Assembly: GCF_004296575.1 (NCBI RefSeq)
Contig: NZ_SAYT01000007.1
Location: 372,001-436,000, forward strand
Origin: Dyella amyloliquefaciens
Lineage (GTDB): Bacteria; Pseudomonadota; Gammaproteobacteria; Xanthomonadales; Rhodanobacteraceae
Reading direction: 5' to 3'
Length of the DNA stretch: 64,000 nucleotides
How positions within the stretch are numbered: position 1 is the stretch's first letter; each line of letters begins with the position of its first letter. The translations under genes and the position numbers were made by a program. Under the pieces are notes generated by a model. The model was not told where the DNA came from. It did not search any database and saw only the letters and a list, made by a program, of their open reading frames with translations. Of the stretch, positions 15,701-24,700 are shown piece after piece.

Positions 15701-18700
15701 GCATTCGGCAGCGGTGTCTCACCTCCCAGCTCGCTGGACAGTGGTGCCCTGGTGCTTGATGGCAGGTTGCTTGGCGATGGTTTCAGCGGTGGCGGCACCT
15801 TGGCGCTGCAGGCATCGGCGATCCAGATCGGTGGCGATCCGGCTTCCGTCCCGGTGACCAGCGGGCTCTATCTCGATCCGTCGTTCTTCAGCGGCAAGGG
15901 TTTCGACAACTACCAGCTCACCGCCATCACCGACGGCACCATCGCGCCGGGCGCGCAAGTGGTCGTCGCGCGCAACAATCTGTTGCCGATTGACCAGGCC
16001 TTGCTCACGGCCCCGACGGGGACGGATCTCTACGCCACCGATGCAGCGCATCCCGATGGCATCTATGCCATGGAGGGCGCGCTGGATGCCTATCATCGTT
16101 ACGTCACGCGTGAGACATCCGCTGATCACGGCCCTGGTTTTTCGCTGACGGCGGGCGGGTATCTCAATTGGTTGAAGGAACTCAACCAGAGCGCCAGCAT
16201 ACCGTCCTACGCGGGCGTGAGCGGGTCGGTGACGCTGGGGCAGGGTGCTGACATCGTGGTCGATGCGGGCGGCAACGTTGCACTTGCCGGTACGCAGGCG
16301 ACTGTCGTGCAGGGGAATATCACAGCGCCGGGCGGAAGCATCAGCCTGTCCACCAATCAGCTGCGCCGCCTGAAGGGGCTGCCGGCAGTCACGCCCGAAG
16401 TGTGGCTAGGGGCTTCCTCGCTGCTCGATGCGTCGGGCGTGAGCCTGATCGACCCGTGGGCAACCGCGGTCAATACCGCCGATGCGGCGAGCGGCCTGCT
16501 CGGTCAGCGCGTGCCACGCACGGGCGTGGTGCTCGATGGCGGCGACGTGACGCTGATGGCGCGTGGTGGCTATGTGGTGGCGCAGCAGGGCAGCGTCATC
16601 GATGTGTCGGGTGCCTCGGACACTTTCGATCTTCCGACGCAGGGCGGTGGCGTGCTCGGCGCCACGACGCAGTACACGCCGACGCCGGTGTGGAGCGATG
16701 CCGGTAGCATCTCGCTCGCCGCCGCGGCAGGGCTGTATGTCGACGCCACGCTGGATGCGCATGGCGGTGCGGCGCAGGCAGAAGGCGGCAGCCTCAGTCT
16801 TTCCGGCCTTGGCAAGGTGAGCCCCCAGCAAGGGGCGCCGGCGGCGACAGGCATCATCCTGCAGCAGTCCGGCATGCTCGTGCCCGATGGGCTGGCGCCC
16901 GGCACTGCCGTGGAACAGGGCGCGCCGTCGGGCGTGCTGCATTTCGCTGTCGATCGACTGGCGAACTCGGGTATCACATCGCTGACGATAGGGCCGGACC
17001 CCTCGATCAATGCCGACGCGAACTTCTCGGTCGCGGTGCCGCTCGCGTTTGCCGGCGACGTGAACCTTTCGCTGGGCCGCTTGTTCGTGGTCAATGCACC
17101 GGCCTTGCAGGCGCTGTCCACCGGAGCGACTACGCTGGATTCCGGCACAGGCTATGTTGCCGGTGGCGGCCATGTGCAGATCACTGCCCCCTATGTCAGC
17201 CTCACCGGAGGCGTGAACGGCAGCACGGCGGCGCAGGCAGCGCCGGTCGCACAGGCCGGCGACGGCACATTGCAGATCGATGCCGCCTTCATCGACATGG
17301 GTGGCTGGCTGGACCTGCAGCGCTGGGCCAATGCGGACTTTGTTTCCAGCGGCGACATCCGTTTCACCGCGCCGGCGAACCTCGCCTATACGAAGGCCGT
17401 GGAGCACGCGGGCCTGCTGTTCACCACTGGCAACCTGCAGTTGCAGGCGGCGCAGGTCTATCCGGCCAGCGACTATCACTTCGTGATCGACGCCAATGCA
17501 TCGGGCATCAAGGATGCAGCCGGCAATGCATTGTCGACCACGGTGTCCATTCTGCCCAATGGCAACAGCACGGCGCCGCTGTCGGCCGGCGGTGCGTTGC
17601 TCATCAGTGCCGATCGCATCGAGCAGCAAGGCACGCTGCGGGTGCAGTCCGGCACGCTGGTGCTGGGCGTGAGCGATCCTGTGGCGCAGGCCGCGGCGTT
17701 CGGCATCGATCCCAGCGTGTTCCCGCTGGCGGTCACCCAGTCGGTGCATCTGGCGCCGGGCAGCCTTACGTCCGTGTCGCTGGATGGGCAGACCGTGCCC
17801 TACGGCACCACAGTCGACGGCGTGGAGTGGCGCTACAGCGGCGATCCCCTGGCAAGTTCGCCGGATCTGGCTTCGGCACCGTCGAAGCAGATCGAGCTGT
17901 ACGGCAGCACCTTGTCGCTCGATGCCGGTGCAGGCATCGACGTTTCCGGCGGCGGGCATCTGCAGGCCGCCGAATGGGTGGCCGGCACGGGCGGTTCGCG
18001 GGACGTGCTGTCGCAATACGGGACCAGTTATGTCGCCAGCACCACCGGCGTGCAGGTGCCGCAGTACGCGGATGGCCGGGCCATCTACGCGATCATCCCC
18101 GGCTATGCTTCGCCGGTCGCCGCGCAGGACGCGGCATTCCAGAACGGCGCCGGCGCGGGCCCTGCGGTGGGTCAGCAGGTCTATCTGTCCGGCGCGCCGG
18201 GCCTGCCAGCCGGCTATTACACCTTGCTGCCAGCCAAGTACGCGACCTTGCCGGGCGCGTACCGCGTGGTGCAGGACACCAGCGCGGTCGACACGGTGCT
18301 TGGCCAGTCGGCCACGCAGCCCGACGGCACGCTCGCGGTGAACGGCTATTTTGCCGACGCACTGACGGGCGCGCATGCCGCACGCAACACCACCTTCCTG
18401 GTGCAGTCGCAGCCGGTGTGGCAGCAGTATTCGCAGTACACGCTGACCGACGCGGACACCTTCTTCCCGAGCCTCGCCGCCAAGAGCGGCCTGGTGGCGC
18501 CGGCCGCCGTCGCCGATGCGGGACGCCTTGCGCTCGCCGCCGGGCAGACGCTCGATCTGGGCGCCACCCTGACCGCGACGCCCGCTACGGGTGGCCGCGG
18601 TTCGTTGGTGGATATCGCCGCGCAGGCCATCGACGTGGTCAGCGCGGGCCAGTCCGGTATGGACGGCTATTTGACGGTGACCGCCGACGGTCTCGATGCG

Positions 18701-21700
18701 CTTGGTGCCGGAAGCCTGTTGCTCGGCGGCACGCGCCAGTTAACCGGCAACGGTTACCAGGTAACCACCTCGGCGGACAGCGTGGTGCTGTCCAACGATG
18801 CGGCGCATCCGCTGCAGGGCCCGGAAATCCTGCTGGCTGCGAACGGATTGGGGCATGCCGGCGCGCAGGGCGTGGTGCTGAAGGATGGCAGCGCACTGGT
18901 GGCCAGCGGCACGGCATCAGGCAGCACCAGCCTGCCGCTGGTGTTCGGCGTGGCGGCTGGCACGGATGCCAGTGGCAAGGCGATTGCCGGTGTCGACGGC
19001 GATGGCGCCTTGCTGCGTGTCTCGCAGAACGGCGCAACCGGAATCGTACGCAACGACACCTCCACCACCGGCGTGGGCCAGCTCACCATCGGTGCGGGCG
19101 CCCTGGTCAACGGCGGCAATGCCCTGACCCTGGACGCCACCGGCGCGACCAGCGTGGACGCCACCGCGGCGCTGTCGGCCAAGGCCATCGACAGCTACAG
19201 CAACCAGATCTCCTTCGTGGGCAGCGATGCATCGCTGGCGTCGGGCGGCGGCGGTTTCGTCATCGGCCCGGACACGCTGAACCTGCTGCGCGGCGCGCAG
19301 AGCGTCACCCTGCGCAGCCGCGGCAACATCGGCTTCTACGGCGACGTCACCATCGATCTGGCGCACGACCTTGGGCTTAGCGCGGGGACGTTCACCAGCG
19401 ATGGTGGCGCGGTCAGCATCCAGGCCGATCACCTCAGTCTTTCGAATGACCTGGGCGCGGCCAATCTGGCCTTCACCGCGGGCAACGGACAACTGACCGT
19501 GCACGCCAGCGAAGTGGATTTCGGCGCAGGCAACACGGGCTTGAGCGGCTTCGGCCGCTTCGCCGCCACGGCCGCCCAGGGCATGAAGGGGCAGGGCAGC
19601 GGTTCGTTCAATGCGGGTTCGGTGGACGTCGACCTGACCACGCCCTGGCTGCTGGCAGACAACGCAGCGGACAGCCAGCTGACCACCACGGGCGCGTTGA
19701 GCGTCATCGGTACACAGGGGGCGCTACTGACCGACGTCATGGGCGGCGCGCTGCAGCTCAACGGCGGTACGGTAGCCATCGGCACCCTGGTAGGCGCACC
19801 AGCGGGCAATCTCACCATCGACGCCAGCAACGGCGACGTGATGGTTGCCGCGGGCGGCAAGTTGTCCGTCGCGGGTGTCAACAAGACCTTCTTCGACACC
19901 ACGACGTACGCGCCGGGTGGTGCCTTGAGCATCACCTCCGAGCATGGCGCGGTGACGTTCGCGTCGGGCTCGATGCTGGACTTCTCCGGTGCTGGCGCCG
20001 GTGGTGATGCGGGCAGCCTGTCCGTGCAGGCGGCGACCCAGGCCAACTTCGGCGGCACGCTGTCGGGTGGCGCCATCAGCGGTTATCGCGGTGGTTACTT
20101 CACGCTGGGCAGCGGCAGTGCGGTCGATCTCGATGCGATGGTCGACGTTGCCAATGCTTCCGGCGCCACCGGGCTGTTCCAGGTGGTGAGCGGTGCGGGC
20201 AACCTGAGTCTTGCGGCCGGGCACACGTTGCAGGCGCAGCAGGTGTACCTCAGCGCCAACGGCAGCGATGCCGGCGGCGGCCAGGTGCTGATCGACGGCA
20301 CGGTCAATGCCGCCGGTCACTATGGCAGCACCATTTCGCTGTTCGGCAACAAGGGCGTCGACGTCGAAGGTTCGCTGATCGCCACGAGCGACGTTCCCGC
20401 CCAGCGCGGCGGCAGCGTCACCATCGCGACCAGCGGCACGCCGGACGGTTCGCTCAATACCACGTACGGCTACGAGAACGTGCAGGCCGCGGACTCCGGT
20501 CGCATCGAGATCGGCGCCCATGCGCTCATCAATGTTTCCGGCGGTTCCGCCGACGCGTTGTCGGGCGGCTCGGTGAGCCTGCGCGCGCCGCTGTTGGCGA
20601 ACGGTGACGTGCAGATCGGTGTGGATGGCCGGATCGTCGGCGCGCGCGTCGTCACCATCGAGCCGTATGCCGTGTGGAGCACCAAGGACAAACCCGCGGA
20701 CCCGGCCAAGTACTTCGATGGATTGATCGACCCGGCCGGCTGGTACAGCGCCGACGGCAGCATGGTGGCGGGTACCTGGACGGATGCCTCGGGCAAGATC
20801 CTCGCCGCGCCGGCCGATGCGGCCACGCTGACGCAGTATCTGCAGAACGATTACTTCATGCCTGACAGCTTGGATGCCGCGCACGCGGGTTTCTACGGCT
20901 ACGTCGACGGCGATGCCAGCAAGGGCGCCGGCACGTTGATGTCCTATGTGCAGCAGCCGGGCTACAGCTTTGGCGGCCGTTACGCCGGCATCGCCAATGT
21001 GCAGTTGCGGCCGGGCATCGAGCTGGACAATCCGGCCGACGGTACGCAGCAGGGCAAGATCTCCGTGCTGACCAACTGGAACCTCGGCGCGGGAACGACG
21101 CAAGCCGATGGCAGCATCGTGCTGGCTTATCGCTACCAGGGCATGGCACCCATCCTCACCGTGCGCGCCGCCGGCGATCTGGACGTCCAGGCCAGCATCA
21201 CCGACGGTTTCTATCAGCAGAACGACGGTGCGACGCTGGCCAATGCAGCGACGCCGCCAGCACCGCCTGCACCACCGCCGCCGGTCTCGGACAACGGTTA
21301 TGGCGACGCACTGGCGGAATACCAGAAGACGCAGCAGTTCCTGGACGCCAATGGCGTGTGGAACGGCACGATCAACCTGAAGGCAGGTACCGTCGCGCAA
21401 GGCCTGACGCCGGGCGGCGGCACCATCAGCATCACCAGCGACCCGTACTATCAGGCAATCCAGGCGCCGTTGACGGCGCAATCGGCCAATTACTACACCA
21501 ACTACGATGCCTATCTCGGCGAGATTGGCGACGGCACGCAGTCGAGTAGTTGGGCGCAGGCTTTCATCAACGTCAACAACGTGGCATCGCGTAACTTCCT
21601 GGCCTATAGCCCTACGACGCTGGTCGCGCCGCAGCCGGGCGCCTATACCGACTACTCCGACTATGTGGCGGCTTACCAGAGTTGGCTGCAGACGAACTTC

Positions 21701-24700
21701 GCGTTCTCGCCGGTGAGCAAGCGCAACACCACGCCGTCGCCGTTGCTGCTGCCGATCGACGCGAACTACACCGATTACACGAGCGACTACGCCACTTACA
21801 TCCAGGGACACAACGATTACTACAACTACGTATCGGTGCACGTGGGCAGCGGCGTGGTGGGAAGCCAGCTGTTCTATGCGCCGTTTGCACCGGCCGCGGA
21901 TCCGACGGACCCTGCTTACGCGAAGGCGCTGGCGGAATATCAGAAAACGCAACAGTTCCTTGATGCCAATGGCGTGTGGAACGGCACGATCAACCTCAAG
22001 GCAGGCACCGTCGCGCAAGGCCTGACGCCGGGCGGCGGCACCATCAGCATCACCAGCGACCCGTACTATCAGGCAATCCAGGCGCCGTTGACGGCGCAAT
22101 CGGCCAATTACTACACCAACTACGATGCCTATCTCGGCGAGATCGGCGATGGCACGCAGTCGAGTAGTTGGGCGCAGGCTTTCATCAACGTCAACAACGT
22201 GGCATCGCGTAACTTCCTGGCCTATAGCCCTACGACGCTGGTCGCGCCGCAGCCGGGCGCCTATACCGACTACTCCGACTATGTGGCGGCTTACCAGAGT
22301 TGGCTGCAGACGAACTTCGCGTTCTCGCCGGTGAGCAAGCGCAACACCACGCCGTCGCCCTTGCTGCTGCCGATCGACGCGAACTACACCGATTACACGA
22401 GCGACTACGCCACCTACATCCAGGGACACAACGATTACTACAACTACGTATCGGTGCACGTGGGCAGCGGCGTGGTGGGAAGCCAGCTGTTCTATGCGCC
22501 GTTTGCACCGGCGTCCGACCCGTTCTCTTCGGGAGGCACGGGCCCGTCCACGCCGCCTACCAAGGTGGACGTACCGGCAAGTGCGGCCAACAACAGCCCG
22601 TCGAATATGCCGTCGCTGGGTAGTCCTGCGTCGCTGGCGTCGGCGACGCTGCTGGGCGGATCGAGCTCGTCGTATCGCCTGGTGGCCGGTGCGCAGATGG
22701 ATGCTGCCGATCCCCTCAGCACGGTGGCCGATGCCGGCAACGTATTGCTGGATGGTCATTTCACCGTGGTCGATACGCTTACCGCGCCAAGCTCCAGTAT
22801 TTTCAACAACAAGACGCTGTTGCTTCCCACGGTGGTGCGTACCGGCACCGGTACCATCGACGTGGCCGCGGGCGGCGACATCGACTGGCTGGACAGCAGC
22901 TCGCCAGCGGCCGTCTATACGGCTGGCACGCCGGCTACGGGGACCACGGCGGACACCAGTGTTTCGGTACTCCGCGCGAATTGGAATCCGGCCGCGAGCG
23001 CTACCCTGCCGACCATGCTGAGCACGGGCCAGGTCAATCCCGACGAGGGTGGCGACGTGAGCCTTGCGGCACAGGGCGACATCAACGCCATCCAGCAGGT
23101 GCTGGATACGACCGGCGCCGTCACCAAGGGCAGCGCGGGCAGCAACATCTCGCAGTACTGGTGGCCGTGGATGCAGACGGCCAATGCTGCCAGCGGCAAC
23201 GCCTCGTCCATCAATTTCGCCAACTTCGACCAGGGCGTGATGAGCGCCGGCGGCAATGTGTCGGTGAATGCGGGCGGCGATATCCGTCAGCTGTCGGTAT
23301 CGCTGCCGACCACCTGGTATGCCAACGCGGACGGCACCAGCGTGACCACCGTCGGCGGCGGCAACCTGCAGGTGCATGCGGGTGGCGACATCCTGAGTGG
23401 CACGTATTTCGTCGCCAAGGGCGAGGGCAGCCTGCAGGCCGGTGGCGCCGTGGCAAGCGACCTGAGCTACACGGCGCCCTCGGGCGGCAACTACGGCGGC
23501 ACGACGACGACGGTGTCGACCCTGCTCGCCCTGCAGGATGCCCAGCTGGATGTGCATGCTCGACTCGGTGTGGATATCGGCGGCGTGTTCGATCCCTCGT
23601 ATCTGCTGGGCGCCAATGGTGATGCCGGTCAGTTCGGCGCGGCGCTGACGGCAGGGCGCTTCGATAGCCAGAGCTACAGTGCGGCTTCATCGTTGAGTGT
23701 GACGGCCAGTCAGGGCGATGTGAGCCTGGACTCGCTCAAGGTGCCGGGCGCGTTGTTCGGATATGGCAGCGGCATTGCCTTGGATCCGGGCTCGATACTG
23801 CCGGCGACGGTTGATCTGCAGGCCTTGTCGGGCAATCTCAATATCCTGGGTGCAGGCAGCCTGTATCCGTCGGCGACGGGCAATCTCGACCTGCTGGCCA
23901 ACGGGGACATCCGTTTCAGCCAGCAGGTTTATCCGGTATCCACTCCAGGCATCTCCGCGGGTACGACCGGCTTCGGCTTGATCGACGTCGACGCCGATGC
24001 GCTGCCATCCGCGCTGCTGCCGTCCGGCAATGCCTTGGCGTCCACGAACTTCAAAGCGCTCTGGACTCTCGGCTACATCGATGCCGATGCGAGTACGGCA
24101 AGCATCTATGGCAGCGTGCTGCACGCTTCAACGCCGCTGCACGCCGACGACACGCAACCGGTGAAGATCTATGCCCTGACGGGCGACATCACGGACGGCA
24201 TCGACTCGCCCGGCGGGTTCAACGAGCGCTCGCTGGAGATTGCACCGGCCAAGCAGGCGCTGGTGTACGCCGGACACGACATCGTGAACCTGTATTTCGC
24301 CGGGCAACACGTGCGCGACGCCGACGTGACCCGCATCTCCGCCGGCAACGACATCTACGACACGCCGCTCAGCACCACATTCGTGCAGACGTCCAAGGAT
24401 CCCTTCGCCTATCAGCTGACGCCGATCCTGATGCTCGGCGGCCCGGGCAGCTTCCTGGTCGAGGCGGGACGCAATATCGGGCCGCTGGCCAACGAGACGG
24501 AAGCGGCCGGCAACATCGCGGTGCAATCGGGTGGTGTCGGCACCGGCATCGACACCGTGGGCAACCTGCTCAATCCTTATCTGCCGCATGCCGGCGCGGA
24601 CATCAATGTGCTCTTCGGCGTTGGACCCGGCATGGATACGCAGGCCTTTATCGCCGCCTATGTCGACGGTGCCGATGCGTCGACGGGCGTGGACAGCCTG

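Noticed and set aside
21311-22512. Repeat array of CRISPR type
   Set aside because: Two long in-frame coding copies, not short repeats with unique spacers; no cas genes in the window.
19724-23557. Antisense open frame of more than 1,200 codons inside tpsA
   Set aside because: It mirrors the codon pattern of a GC-rich coding strand, is His/Arg/Gly-rich without domains, and lies fully inside a gene whose own translation is clearly a TPS exoprotein. Other long antisense frames (under gdhB, metH and the RND genes) were rejected for the same reason.
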